64,000 bases of DNA, from NCBI GenBank assembly GCA_032620915.1, contig CP136052.1:155001-219000 (forward strand), written 5' to 3'. This document shows, piece by piece, positions 53,896 through 64,000 of the stretch. The stretch comes from Oscillospiraceae bacterium NTUH-002-81 (GTDB lineage: Bacteria > Bacillota > Clostridia > Lachnospirales > Lachnospiraceae). The notes under the pieces are model-generated. The model saw only the letters and a program-made list of their open reading frames with translations. It made no database searches and was not told where the DNA came from. How positions within the stretch are numbered: position 1 is the stretch's first letter; every line of letters begins with the position of its first letter. The position numbers and the translations under genes were made by a program.

Positions 53896-55476
53896 GTGGA
53901 CAGAAAATCAAATAATCGTGGTTTCAGCCTTCTGGAGCTGATCATTGCAGTGAGTATTTTTGCCATTGCGGCAGCCATCCTTCTTCAGGCATTTGTGACC
54001 TCCGGCAGGATCAACCGCAAGTCAGGGGTCTACCTGGACGCGTCCACAGCAGCCCAGAATGTGATGGAGGAAATCAAGTCAAAGCCTTTTGAGGAGGTTG
54101 CGCTGGCTTTTGATTATCCGGTGGATGCGGTGAACGGTGGTCTGCGGCTGGGATTCCTGGCGGATCAGCAGAACCGGTATACAAATGGGGACCTGACCAT
54201 CAGAGAGGCCTTGAAAGACGGGGACACCTACCGGGATGTCCGTCTGTACCATCCGGCGGATCAGGATACTTCGCTGGTGACTGCCTCTATCATTTCTGAG
54301 GATAACGGAAAGACGTGGACTTTCAACCCGCGTACCACGGGAAAAAACAAGTCTCGCTATTATTTTGAGATCGCGGGGCTGCAGAGCGGTTCGGAAGAAT
54401 TTGACGCACTGGTGACCTTTGACGGCAGCACGGATTCCGGCTACAGTACAAAGACGGCCAGCAAGGCGGGAACCGGGAAAAATGATTATGAGGTGCCCAA
54501 TATTTCCCATCTGGACACAAAGACCAATGCGTTTCTCATCATGCCCATGAACTGGGATGAGACGGCCATGGAAACCATTGCTTCCCTGCAGCTGGAACAG
54601 GCCAGAAAACGCTGGACAGAGGAAAATGGATCGGCGACAGAAGAACCGCAGCGTCTGGATCCGTCTGATATTTATCAGCAGACGAAGCGGACACTGTATA
54701 TCAAGGTAGAGGAAAGCGGCGGCACCATCAAGGCAGAAGCCAAGTATACGCTGAATACCAACAGCTATGTGAAAACAGGCGGCGGCAAATATGCGCGGAT
54801 GGATATCTGCCCCTGTAACGGCAGGGCAGATGGCCAGAACGGCTGTTTTTGCACTTATGAGAGTGCTTACATGCCGTTTTACAGTTCCGAGGCAGGCAGT
54901 GAGCTAAAGAATCTGTTTGTATTTTATTATCCGAACTATGCGTCCACCAGCTCGGCGCATCCACTGGATGAGATTGTGTTTGAAAATACATCCAACTATC
55001 CGCTGCAGCTGTACGTGACCAAACAGCGGCCGGAGAATCAGGATGGCCAGGGAGGAAACACATCCCTTCCCACGGCTGCCCAGGAACAGAGATATCATAT
55101 GGCACTGACGGTGAAGGAGAACCCGTCGGCGCTGGGACAGTCAAACTGGAATACCAATCCCAGCCTGTACCGGGCAAAAACGGTGCTGCGCACCAATCTG
55201 GATACGAACATCAGCAATACCGCTGATGTGCTGAACCGTACAGCGGTCAACCAGATGAAGCTGGTCTACCAGGCTGTGTCGGGCACAGGCACCAATGAAA
55301 AAAGAGTAAGCGGCAGAAGTGCCAAACAGGTGCTTTCTGTCAATGGACTGGATGACAGAGAACAGGCGGACCGGATCTATACCGCCCGGGTAGAGATTTA
55401 CCGGGCCGGTGCGGCAGCCCGGAATTTTCCGGAGAGTGAACGGCTTGTGGTTCTGGAGGGAGCGAAAGAGAACTGA
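53896..55476 (+). CDS. Large pilin-like minor subunit (PilV/GspI-like)
   Basis: 526 residues, far larger than a normal minor pilin. Class III leader SNNRG followed by FSLLELIIAVSIFAIAAAIL with Glu5. A large exported domain follows, including a Cys-rich patch ICPCNGRADGQNGCFC (about 300). Start is GTG 53896, 9 bp after GGAGG; ATG 53864 in frame lacks a site. The start lies 85 bp after pilO. Its size suggests a tip or adhesin-like subunit. Confidence 0.88.
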   Translation: MDRKSNNRGFSLLELIIAVSIFAIAAAILLQAFVTSGRINRKSGVYLDASTAAQNVMEEIKSKPFEEVALAFDYPVDAVNGGLRLGFLADQQNRYTNGDLTIREALKDGDTYRDVRLYHPADQDTSLVTASIISEDNGKTWTFNPRTTGKNKSRYYFEIAGLQSGSEEFDALVTFDGSTDSGYSTKTASKAGTGKNDYEVPNISHLDTKTNAFLIMPMNWDETAMETIASLQLEQARKRWTEENGSATEEPQRLDPSDIYQQTKRTLYIKVEESGGTIKAEAKYTLNTNSYVKTGGGKYARMDICPCNGRADGQNGCFCTYESAYMPFYSSEAGSELKNLFVFYYPNYASTSSAHPLDEIVFENTSNYPLQLYVTKQRPENQDGQGGNTSLPTAAQEQRYHMALTVKENPSALGQSNWNTNPSLYRAKTVLRTNLDTNISNTADVLNRTAVNQMKLVYQAVSGTGTNEKRVSGRSAKQVLSVNGLDDREQADRIYTARVEIYRAGAAARNFPESERLVVLEGAKEN

Positions 55477-57899
55477 TGCGGAAGGATAAACAACAGTTTT
55501 TTGAAAAAAAGGACAGCGGTTTTTCGCTGATCACGGTGATGGTATCGGTATCCTTTATTGCCATCATGGGATTGCTGGTGCTGTATCTTTCGCTGAACAA
55601 TTTTCAGATGAAACACACCGACATCAAGGGAAAAGACAGCTTCTATACGGCGGAGCAGGCGCTGGAGGAGATCCGGCTGGGACTGCAGCAGGATGTGGGA
55701 GATGCTATGTCCCGGGCATATATTAAAGTTATGGAGACGTATAACCGGGAGTCTTCCACAGATGCTGTACTGGATGAGGTGCGGCAGCAGGATTTTGAGG
55801 CGGAATTCCTGGCACAGATACAGAAATTGCTGCGGGGCGGGGAGGATGACAATTCTCCCACACTGAAGAAGGGATATTATTCTCTCAGCCATTTGAAGGA
55901 TTATCTGGATCTGCCCCATAACAGCGCCTTTGATCCGGAAAAAGAGACGCTGCTTGTAACAACCCCCGCCTCTTCCGGCGGCTACAGCAGAGAGCCTCTG
56001 ATGGAAGTGGCAACGACGGCACAGGCAACGCGCCAGAATTTGACGGCGGGCATTTTGCTGCGGAACCTGAAGGTGGTCTATGTGGATCCCCAGGGGCTGG
56101 CTTCTATCATTGAGACAGATATCGCACTGGGCATTCCGAAGGTGCAGTTTCCGACACCGTCCACGCTGCCTGACCTGATGAATATGATCATTGTGGCCAA
56201 TGGCGGCATCATATGCCAGGGAAAAAAGGGCGCACAGACAACCATTTCCGGCAGCATTTATGCAGGAACCATCACAGGGGAGACTGCACTGGCCAAAGAA
56301 CCGGACACCTCCCTCTGGCTGCAGCCGGATGCCGATCTTGCCATCACGGCCGGAGACAAGGTGGTGACGGAGAATGAGATCCGCGCGGATAAGGGCAGCA
56401 GTTTTGCTGCCCGGACCGGTGTGAACCTCTGGGCAAAAGGGCTTCGTCTGTCCAGCGCCAGCGTACAGCTGCTGGGAACTACTTATTTTGCAGACGACCT
56501 GACGGTGGAACGGGGAACAGGAAGCACAGTGACGATCCAGGGCGAGTATTACGGATATGGGTATCCCACCACTGCCCGGGCGGACAGCAGCCGGAATAAG
56601 AACCGGTACGACAAACTTTCTGATGCGGATGTGAGCAGCGCCATCATTGTCAATGGCAGAGATACCACGCTGGACCTGTCCGGTGTGCAGAAAATGCTGC
56701 TGGCAGGACGCAGTTACGTGTCATCTTCTGCGTACAGCAGCGCCAACCGGCAGAATGCGGACGTGATGACCGGTGACAGCATCACGGTAAAGGGAACCCA
56801 GCTGGCGTACCTGGTGCCGTCTGCTTTGCTGAAAACAGCAGGGGTAACTGCCGGAAATCCCATGAGCTACCAGGAATATCAGAACAGCGGCCTGTCCGGG
56901 AAAGACGAGACAGATATGGTGTACTGGGATGCACCGGTGAGCGCCTGGGGCGGCCAGACCTTAAGAGAGATCGGTGTGGACAGCGCCAAGCCCATCCAGA
57001 CAGTTTTTTATAATGATAATGGCGGTTATGTTTATTTTTATCTGAATTTTACCGATGATCAGGCAGCATCGGATTTTATGCAGCAGTATTACGGACAAAA
57101 TGCATCCCAGAAGGCGAAGATGGATCGCTATCTGTCCTTTTACTTCGGGGAAAATGCCGGGGTGACAGTGAAGGATCCGGACAGCTACCTGCGTTATGTG
57201 ACCAATGGAAACGTGCTGACCTATGACGGAAACCATGCAGAAGGAAATCTTCTGGATGCCACAGATGCAGCAGGCAGCGATAAGCTGACCCAGGAGGAAA
57301 TCAATCTGCAGAACAGCTGGTATGCGTTGAACCGCAAGATGATCACCAGCGCGGACCTGCTCAATGGCGCGGTGGATGAGGGCAATGGCAGATCCCATGA
57401 TGAGACGGATGAGAGCCAGAGCGTGTTTGATAATCTGGTCAACGAGGCACAGATGAAAAAATTCCTGTCAGACAGGGAACCGGTCAGCCGGGTGTACACC
57501 TTTACCGCATCTGCAGACAATGGCGGTCTGCAGGCCATGTTCTGTGACAACAGCCAGACGCTGAAGATCAACCAGGCAATGGCAGACAAGCTTCGCCTTG
57601 TGATCACCACGGGAGATGTGCAGATCGGAGAAAATGTACAGTTCAAGGGGATCATTATGGCAAAAGGCCGGATTACCCTTTGTGCCGGTGCGCAGCTGGA
57701 ATCCGCACCGCTGGAGGCGGCCCGGGTGTTCCAGGGGGTTATGACCGATCAGGATGCGACGGTTTCTCCCAGAGATTTCTTCTGGGAAGGCGATAAATAT
57801 GTGCTGGGCAACAGTACCTCTGCCGGGGATGACAGCCAGAATGCGGATGTATATGATCTGGCAGATTATGTGAGCTATAAAAACTGGAGAAAAGAGTAG
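55476..57899 (+). CDS. Very large pilin-like protein lacking Glu5 (PilX/GspK-like)
   Basis: 807 residues. Pilin-type N terminus SGFSLITVMVSVSFIAIMGL, but position 5 of the mature protein is Thr instead of Glu, as in GspK-type tip subunits. A helical part (about 40-100) and a long beta-rich exported region follow, ending near WEGDKYVLGN. A segment at about 230-330 (GTITGETALAKEP, VVTENEIRADKGSSFAAR) is repetitive beta-helix-like. The ATG overlaps the preceding stop (TGATG). The length is exceptional for this family, so it may carry an adhesive head. Confidence 0.85.
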   Translation: MRKDKQQFFEKKDSGFSLITVMVSVSFIAIMGLLVLYLSLNNFQMKHTDIKGKDSFYTAEQALEEIRLGLQQDVGDAMSRAYIKVMETYNRESSTDAVLDEVRQQDFEAEFLAQIQKLLRGGEDDNSPTLKKGYYSLSHLKDYLDLPHNSAFDPEKETLLVTTPASSGGYSREPLMEVATTAQATRQNLTAGILLRNLKVVYVDPQGLASIIETDIALGIPKVQFPTPSTLPDLMNMIIVANGGIICQGKKGAQTTISGSIYAGTITGETALAKEPDTSLWLQPDADLAITAGDKVVTENEIRADKGSSFAARTGVNLWAKGLRLSSASVQLLGTTYFADDLTVERGTGSTVTIQGEYYGYGYPTTARADSSRNKNRYDKLSDADVSSAIIVNGRDTTLDLSGVQKMLLAGRSYVSSSAYSSANRQNADVMTGDSITVKGTQLAYLVPSALLKTAGVTAGNPMSYQEYQNSGLSGKDETDMVYWDAPVSAWGGQTLREIGVDSAKPIQTVFYNDNGGYVYFYLNFTDDQAASDFMQQYYGQNASQKAKMDRYLSFYFGENAGVTVKDPDSYLRYVTNGNVLTYDGNHAEGNLLDATDAAGSDKLTQEEINLQNSWYALNRKMITSADLLNGAVDEGNGRSHDETDESQSVFDNLVNEAQMKKFLSDREPVSRVYTFTASADNGGLQAMFCDNSQTLKINQAMADKLRLVITTGDVQIGENVQFKGIIMAKGRITLCAGAQLESAPLEAARVFQGVMTDQDATVSPRDFFWEGDKYVLGNSTSAGDDSQNADVYDLADYVSYKNWRKE

Positions 57900-58522
57900 T
57901 GGCAGTGAGAAAACACATGGAAACGGAGAAAAAGAATAAAGGCTATACGCTCATTGAGCTGGTGATCGTGGTGGCGATCTTTACGATATTGCTGGGCATT
58001 CTGTCCCCGTCCCTGAATGCCATTCCTTATTTTCGGATGCGCCGGGCGGCAGGCTCTGTCAATGAGGCGCTGAAACGGACGAAAACAGAGGCGATGAACC
58101 GGCTGGTGGGAGAGATGAAGCTGGAGTGGAAGGAAAACGACGGCTATTACATCAGCTATTATCTTGACCGGGGGAAAGTCGGCGGCACGTCCCATGTGCA
58201 GCAGGATCAGCCGGAGAAAATCGCTCCGGCCAACCTGACCATTACCTATACGGATAATCGGGGAACCTATGATTTGAAAACATTACCCAGCCATTCTCTG
58301 ATTCTTACCTATGACCGGGCCAGCGGCGCATTTCTTCCCATTCAGTCTCAGGTCGTTACCCAGGAACTGATCCTGTCGGATCTGGAGGCGGGAAAGGATG
58401 TTACGTTTTACCCCATCGGACGGAATCAGTACTGCCAGAAGATCACGGTTACCGCTGGGAATCACAGCCGGTCGGTGGTGCTGAACCAGAAGGCGGGCAC
58501 CTGTCAGCTGGTCAATGAGTAA
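57899..58522 (+). CDS. Pilin-like minor subunit (GspH/FimT-like)
   Basis: 207 residues. Leader ends KKNKG and the mature chain starts YTLIELVIVVAIFTILLGIL with Glu5. The C-terminal domain is beta-rich (LTITYTDNRGTYDL, DVTFYPIGR), as in FimT/GspH. Start is GTG 57899, overlapping the TAG stop of the previous gene by one base, with GGAG 9 bp upstream. Confidence 0.9.
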   Translation: MAVRKHMETEKKNKGYTLIELVIVVAIFTILLGILSPSLNAIPYFRMRRAAGSVNEALKRTKTEAMNRLVGEMKLEWKENDGYYISYYLDRGKVGGTSHVQQDQPEKIAPANLTITYTDNRGTYDLKTLPSHSLILTYDRASGAFLPIQSQVVTQELILSDLEAGKDVTFYPIGRNQYCQKITVTAGNHSRSVVLNQKAGTCQLVNE

Positions 58523-58551
58523 AAACAGATAGAAGAGGTAGGAGCGGCGCG

Positions 58552-59190
58552 ATGAAGAAGTGGCGTGAGGAAAAATTTGATAAAAGGATACGTCCGAAAA
58601 GAAAGCATCGGGTGTCTTCGTGTGGGGATAACCGAGGCGTGACACTGATGGAGATGGTGGTTTCTGTGGCGATCATCGGCATTTTTGGTGCCGTGGTGGC
58701 TGGGTTCGTGACTTCCGGCGCCAATTTTTACCGGAAATCTGCGGATACCGTGCAGGTACAGTCCGATATGCAAAATACGATGGACACGGTGGAAAATCAG
58801 ATCATGAACGCCAGTGAAGGGATCGGATATACGGATAACGGGGACACCCGGGTACTGACGACAAACCGGCGGACATTTGTGGCAACCGGCAGCATGACGC
58901 CTTATACGGATGTGATCACCTGGAAGGCAGCAGAGGAGAAACTTTATTATGCGCGGACAAGCACGGACAGTTCGCTGGCGGCAGCAGAGTCGGTGCTGGC
59001 AGAGCATGTCACAGATTTCAGCGTAGATATGAGCCAGGCCAAAAGCGAGGGTGTGGTTCGCTTTTCCATTACCATCAACAAACGGGGAAAAGAGGAAACA
59101 CAGGCATGTACCGTAACCCTTCGAAACGGTCTGGATATTGCCGGACAGCGGGACGGATATGATGCAGCAGAAATCATGCGGTGGATATAA
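58552..59190 (+). CDS. Pilin-like minor subunit (PilW/GspJ-like)
   Basis: 212 residues. A long basic leader (about 28 residues, MKKWREEKFDKRIRPKRKHR...) ends at Gly before VTLMEMVVSVAIIGIFGAVV, with Glu5. Its body (ENQIMNASEGIGYTDNG; KAAEEKLYYART) resembles GspJ/PilW. GGTAGGAG precedes the ATG. Last of the four pilin-like genes. Confidence 0.9.
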   Translation: MKKWREEKFDKRIRPKRKHRVSSCGDNRGVTLMEMVVSVAIIGIFGAVVAGFVTSGANFYRKSADTVQVQSDMQNTMDTVENQIMNASEGIGYTDNGDTRVLTTNRRTFVATGSMTPYTDVITWKAAEEKLYYARTSTDSSLAAAESVLAEHVTDFSVDMSQAKSEGVVRFSITINKRGKEETQACTVTLRNGLDIAGQRDGYDAAEIMRWI

Positions 59191-59205
59191 GGAGGCAATT
59201 TCCTC

Positions 59206-62200
59206 ATGAGAACATACAGAAAGCAGACCATGCAAAAAGGTGTGCAGAAAAAGAAGCACCAAAAAGTGCGCAAAAAAATACAGAAGAGATTGTATGGCGG
59301 TGCAGCGCTGGTACTTGCCGGTGCATGCGCCGCAGGTGTTTTCTGGCAGGGCAGTCTGTCGGCGGCGGCTTCGGCAGCCATGATGCCGGGCATCGAGACC
59401 ATTGTCAGCGAGAACACGGAAGAAAAACCATTCCGTATTCTGGAGCTGGTGGACAACAGTGCGGATGCAGAGCTTGGCTGGCTGGTCAAAGGGCAGGAGC
59501 CTTATATCAAACTGTATAGCTATACATACACGGACGGGGAGGGCAACACCCAAACCGTACATTTTAACAGTCTGGAGGAAGGGCTGCAGCGGCTGCCTGC
59601 GGAACAGCGAAAAGCATTTGCCATGAATGTGCGCCTGGATGCGGACGGACAGATCGACGGGGCGGCATCCACCGGCATCAGCACCGTGGAACGGAAAGAG
59701 ACCAAAGAGGAAGAGGCCCCGTTGTCTTATACGGATTATGAGGAAGCCTATTTCCTGACAGAGGATCAGAACGTGGATGACTGGAACGAGATCGTCCTTA
59801 CCGATGAGGAAGGAAACCAGCGGGTGGATACGGTGCAGGTCAACGGATCCTATGTGGAAAATCTGGCCGGTACGGGTAATTACCGGAAACAGGAGCAGCA
59901 GTATTATCCCATCCGGGAAGGTGTGGAGGCAGACCGTACGCAGCTTGGGAAATACCGGGAAAATATACAGAATTTTTCCTATATTGAGGATGAAACCGAC
60001 AGGGCAGCTTACTTTGTTACCTTTGCGGAAGTGCCCAATGAGGAAGTAAATGCGGCGCTGGAAGGAGATCCACAGGCAATTCTGTCCGAATATGATTATG
60101 CCAACGGCAAATACGGATATTATGAAAATGTATATGAGGCACTGACAGAGGAGACCGCGCAGCAGATTACTGCGGGAAATTACAGCTTTCCGGGAGAAAA
60201 TCCGGACATGGATGGTATTGCTGACAAGGCGCTGCTGGTGCAGGATCATTCTGCTGCCGGTGCAGCTTCCACCCATGGCGGCAGTCAGGACAATCCGATG
60301 ATTTACTGGGGAGAATCTATTGACAGTTATCCCTATTACAAATATACGCAGGCAGGTACCCTGTCAGAGGTGATGGCTGCCGCGGAGACTGCGGGCACTG
60401 CCGCGCAGCGAAACGATGGAGATATCACGGAAGAAGACGGGCAGTACTGGTACTGGCATGCGGATGCAGACGGCACACTGGAGCAGCTGGAGCTGAGCGT
60501 GGTTGTGGGGCGGCAGCCCGTGGATGATGCACATGTACAGCATATTTCCGAGGAAGTAACAGACAATTATTATTACCGGGTATGCCAGGTGTGGTTCTGC
60601 TGCCGGCCCGGGGAAAATGCGGTGACAGATCCTCTTTCCTACAGCTATTATGGCTGGTATTACCCGTCCTATCCCGACGGAGAAGACAGGTATCTTCCGG
60701 CGGGCGATCAGACGGCTACCCATTATGTATCTCTGGCGGAGTATGCGCTGGTGCCCGGCAACGGAGACTATGACTTTGTCCCGGGAGGAGATACTTCGGT
60801 TCCTGTACAGGTGGATCACCTGTATTACCGGGGCGGCTATGAAAACCATGACTGGATGAAACGGTATGTTTTTCATTTAAGTTCCGGGGAGGCCTTCGAC
60901 GATTTCCAGATGGAGGTGGACACCCGGCTGGCATCTGATTTTACGAAAAAAAATATATGCGGGATCGGAGGATATGGCGGGAACCGGTATCGGCACTGTG
61001 CTGGAAGATGCACAAGACGTAAACCCGGCGGATTATGATCTGATCTATGTGAACGGTTCTTTATCTGCACAGACGGCTCAGGCAGTTTTGGATTCCGGGA
61101 TTGCCTGCATCGTCAATGCCGACCGGGCCCAGACAGATGTGTTGAAAGATATCTTTGCAGCATTTATCAAAGATGCGGATGGGGATGGACACTATGTGAC
61201 CCAGTATGTATATTTCTTCCGTGATCAGAATGCGGCGGGAACGGCTATAAGCAGTCTGGTCAACACCGGCTTCCATCAGGCGCTGTCCGCAACACAGACA
61301 GAGGGATTTGAGGAGATAACAAAGTATATTCAGCAGGAAAACCGATATCGTGCCCTGGGAGAAGATGGCACCCAGCTGGATCCGCTGAGCGAAGAGCTGT
61401 CTCAGGCCCGGGCACTGGAGTATATCATCAACTACCAGTACAAACGAAACGTGGTGACGAAAGAAAACATCCGGGTGCTGGAAATCATGCCGGATGTGAA
61501 CTGCGGGCAGGTGACAGAGGAGGCGGTAAAGGAATGGATGGGGCTGGAAGGTGGTTCCAGGATCCGGCAGATCACAGCTTGCTGCTATGAACACAGTACA
61601 GGGGAAGGGCCGGAGCTTCTAACCGACCATGACACGACAACCTTTTGGCATTCCCAGTATAATAATAGAGCGCATACAGGAAAACATTATCTGGAAATTC
61701 ATTTTGTGGAACCGGAAACGGTGAGTGGTTTTCTGTACACGCCCAGGCCGGGAGCCGGTGGTGGTGGCCAGAATGGTATTCTGAAGTCCTGTCAGGTAGA
61801 TTTTTATGACGGGAACGGGAAACAGGTCACTGATAGCATTACAAAGGAAAATATCAGTTCTTCCAGTGACAGAAGTCAGAAGAAGGTTACCTTTGGAAAA
61901 ACGATTTCCAATGTGTCAGTTATGAAGATTACTTTTCTGACAACGGAGGGAAATGGAACGAATCAGGAGAATATGTTTGCTTCAGGAGCAGAGCTGGGCG
62001 TTGTTTGTGCCGGTGATGACGGTGTGACCACATCCGTGACTGTGGATCAGATGACTGCTTCGGAATTTGTCGGCCATAAAGAAGACATTCTTGCCAAATA
62101 CGATATGATCTATATCGGTGATGGAAAGCAAAGCACCAGCGATCCGCGCATCACCGGTGCCGAGAACCTGAGGTACAGTCACGTGGGCGCCGGGATCCGG

Positions 62201-64000
62201 ACAACAGAAAGTACCACGGAGCTTCACAAGCTGCTGGGACAGCTGGATAATGAGTATGATGCAACCTGGAGTCAGAATGGACTGCGCCGGTTTGCTCCGT
62301 TTAATACCTACGGGGAAAATGGTGGCGGCTATTTCCGCGGGTCCGGCAATGATATGACCCGCGTGCAGATGGAGGAATTGCTGGAATTTGTCAAGAGCGG
62401 TTACCCGGTGGTGCTGGGCTCATCCCTGGTAAATGGAAGCAGGGTGAATGCCGGTGAAGTGGATACCTCATCCTATTATTATGAATTTTTATCAGAGGCA
62501 ATTGCATACGATAATGTCATGAGCCTGTCTGATCTGACTGCAGGAAGAAAGAATCTGTCCTTTTTTGCCAACTTGTCCAAGCCGGTGATCCAGTTTACGG
62601 AGAAACCCAAGGATCCGCCGCGGCTGGGGGAGACGGCATCTGCGGACAGCGACTATGTTTCCGGGGAATTGCGGTATGTATTTACCATTGGCAATGACTC
62701 TGATTCTGCACCGGCCACGAACACGTATGACTGTGATCTGTATCTGGATCTGAACTTTGACGGTAACCTGTCACAGAAGGAATCTCAGAAAAAATATATG
62801 GTTATTCAGGATGCGGACGGCGTGGTGCTTTCTCCGGTGGAGGATGCAGATGGCAGTTCCCATTATGAATTGCGGGCCGGGAAAACATATACGATGACCA
62901 GAAAGCTTCCTTCAGATTATTTTAAACTGATTACCTGGAAGCTGGAGATCACCAGTAACCGGAACAGCTATATCCACACATCGGAGATCGGATATGCGAA
63001 GCAGAAAAATACCGGAGCCAAGCAGGTGATCAATGTTTTACAGCTCCTTCCCACCAGGTATACGTGGAAGCTGGAGACGGACAGCAACTTTACGCGGCTG
63101 GCCAGCCAGCTGGATGACTTTGATATCAACATAACGACAGAAGAGGTAACAAGGATCAACAGCTACAGCCGGGCGCAGATGGATCAGTTACTGTCCGACA
63201 AGCAGATGCTGGTATTGGGATTTGCGGATGTATATCAGGACATTTCCAATGCCAACGGACAGGTGGATGCCATCCTGGATTTTGTAAAATCAGGAAAGAG
63301 TATTCTTTTTGCGCATGATACGACTTCTTATGTCAATTATGATTACAATAAGATGTATAAGCAAATCGCTTCTACGGCTTATGGTGTGGATGAGAATACG
63401 AGTATTTACTGGGATCAGTGGTTGCATAATACGGCGAAGAATGTTACCTGGGGATTGTCCCTGAATACGGTATTGCGTTCTGTGGTGGGCATGGATCGGT
63501 ATGGCATTACCTCGGATGCCCGGTTGGGAACCCAGACGGTATCTGCCCTGTTAAAAAAAGGGCAGGCGCTGACAGATGGCAACAGCGTCAGCTTCGCAGA
63601 ACTGATGCAGGCAGCCGGTGATATTGCTTACCAGGCCGGCAGCAATCGAAGTACCAGTTATGCACAGACACAGGGGTACACCAATGGTCTGGTGGAATCT
63701 TATAAAATGGGTACGGGCAACACCCTGGTAACAAAAGCGACAAAACTGAATGACGGTGCCATCACCCAGTATCCGTTCCGTATGGGAGACACGCTGAATG
63801 TGGCGACAACCCATGGACAGTATTATCAGCTGGCGCTGGAGCAGGATCAGGATATCAATGGGAACAGCGACGGAGAGACAGATGTGGTTGTCTGGTATTG
63901 CCTTGCGGATAAGTATTATGCGAATTCGCCCAACGATGCCAGAAATAACTATTATTTCTACAGTAAGGGCAATGTGATCTACACGGGAGCCGGACATGAA
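59206..64000 (+). CDS. Giant surface protein of DUF5057 type, incomplete at window end and frame broken by one base
   Basis: About 1598 residues are visible; the end lies outside. A very basic start and one membrane or signal segment (about 32-58) are followed by KPFRILELVDNSADAELGWL (about 74-93), the hallmark opening of DUF5057-like proteins, and a second ILE-type motif (IRVLEIMPDVN) after 61460. Segments such as YDMIYIGDG, FVKSGYPVVLGSS and VIYTGAGHE suggest glutamine-amidotransferase-like folds. The frame breaks at an A8 run (60946-60953): the first frame stops at 61038, whereas with seven As the frame stays open to 64000. It is last in the pilus operon, 15 bp after a pilin, so a pilus-linked or wall-linked role is likely. 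GGAGG precedes the ATG. Confidence 0.82.

Overview
The window looks like chromosomal DNA of a Gram-positive anaerobe of the Clostridia, most likely a Lachnospiraceae-type gut bacterium. This rests on sequence features: strong GGAGG ribosome sites, TTGACA/TATAAT promoters often with an extended -10, a NiCo and an FMN riboswitch, class B sortase, the rpsF-ssb-rpsR and gdpP-rplI-dnaB clusters typical of Firmicutes, pyruvate formate-lyase (PFL) fermentation genes, and a clostridial type IV pilus operon with fused PilMN. Genus and species cannot be told. There is no phage, transposon or CRISPR signal; the window is ordinary core chromosome with several unusual gene architectures.

Layout. 1-2384 is the 3' part of a 23S rRNA gene, followed by tRNA-Asn with no 5S gene between them. 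2861-4285 is a nickel/cobalt riboswitch controlling a cation diffusion facilitator. tRNA-Glu and tRNA-Cys follow, then three small uncharacterised genes. 6536-10558 is an FMN-riboswitch-controlled riboflavin operon (ribD-ribE-ribBA-ribH) met head-on by a HAD phosphatase. 11367-14525 holds a class B sortase, two tandem sirtuins and a DUF951 gene. 14643-21025 is the conserved S6-SSB-S18, GdpP-L9-DnaB block plus a MerR-like protein. On the minus strand, 21167-25068 encodes the PFL system. A MarR regulator and MATE pump diverge from it. 27298-38496 holds a GH18 protein, metF, a two-piece cobalamin methionine synthase, two cell-wall amidases, aroE, a Sua5 fusion and dCMP deaminase. 38669-45265 holds small metabolic genes, pgi, a 2-hydroxyacid dehydrogenase and an MFS permease. 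45295-64000 is a type IV pilus operon: pilB, pilT, pilC, pilA, pilD, pilMN, pilO, four pilin-like proteins and a giant surface protein cut by the window end.

Most interesting: the PFL is split. The 681-residue catalytic chain ends just before the glycyl-radical domain, which is a separate 80-residue gene; between them lies a 75-residue Cys-containing protein whose N-terminal half resembles the start of the radical domain. All three have their own ribosome sites. The methionine synthase is similarly split, with its reactivation domain upstream as a separate gene. The Sua5 protein carries a phosphatase-like domain that has lost its catalytic residues.

A caution about quality: at least four genes (sortase leader, DUF951, MATE, giant surface protein) are broken by exactly one extra base in a homopolymer run, and ribBA and the second sirtuin may show the same at their starts. 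All errors have the same sign, which suggests homopolymer over-calling in the assembly, although slippage-based variation at the A8/A9 tracts is not excluded.
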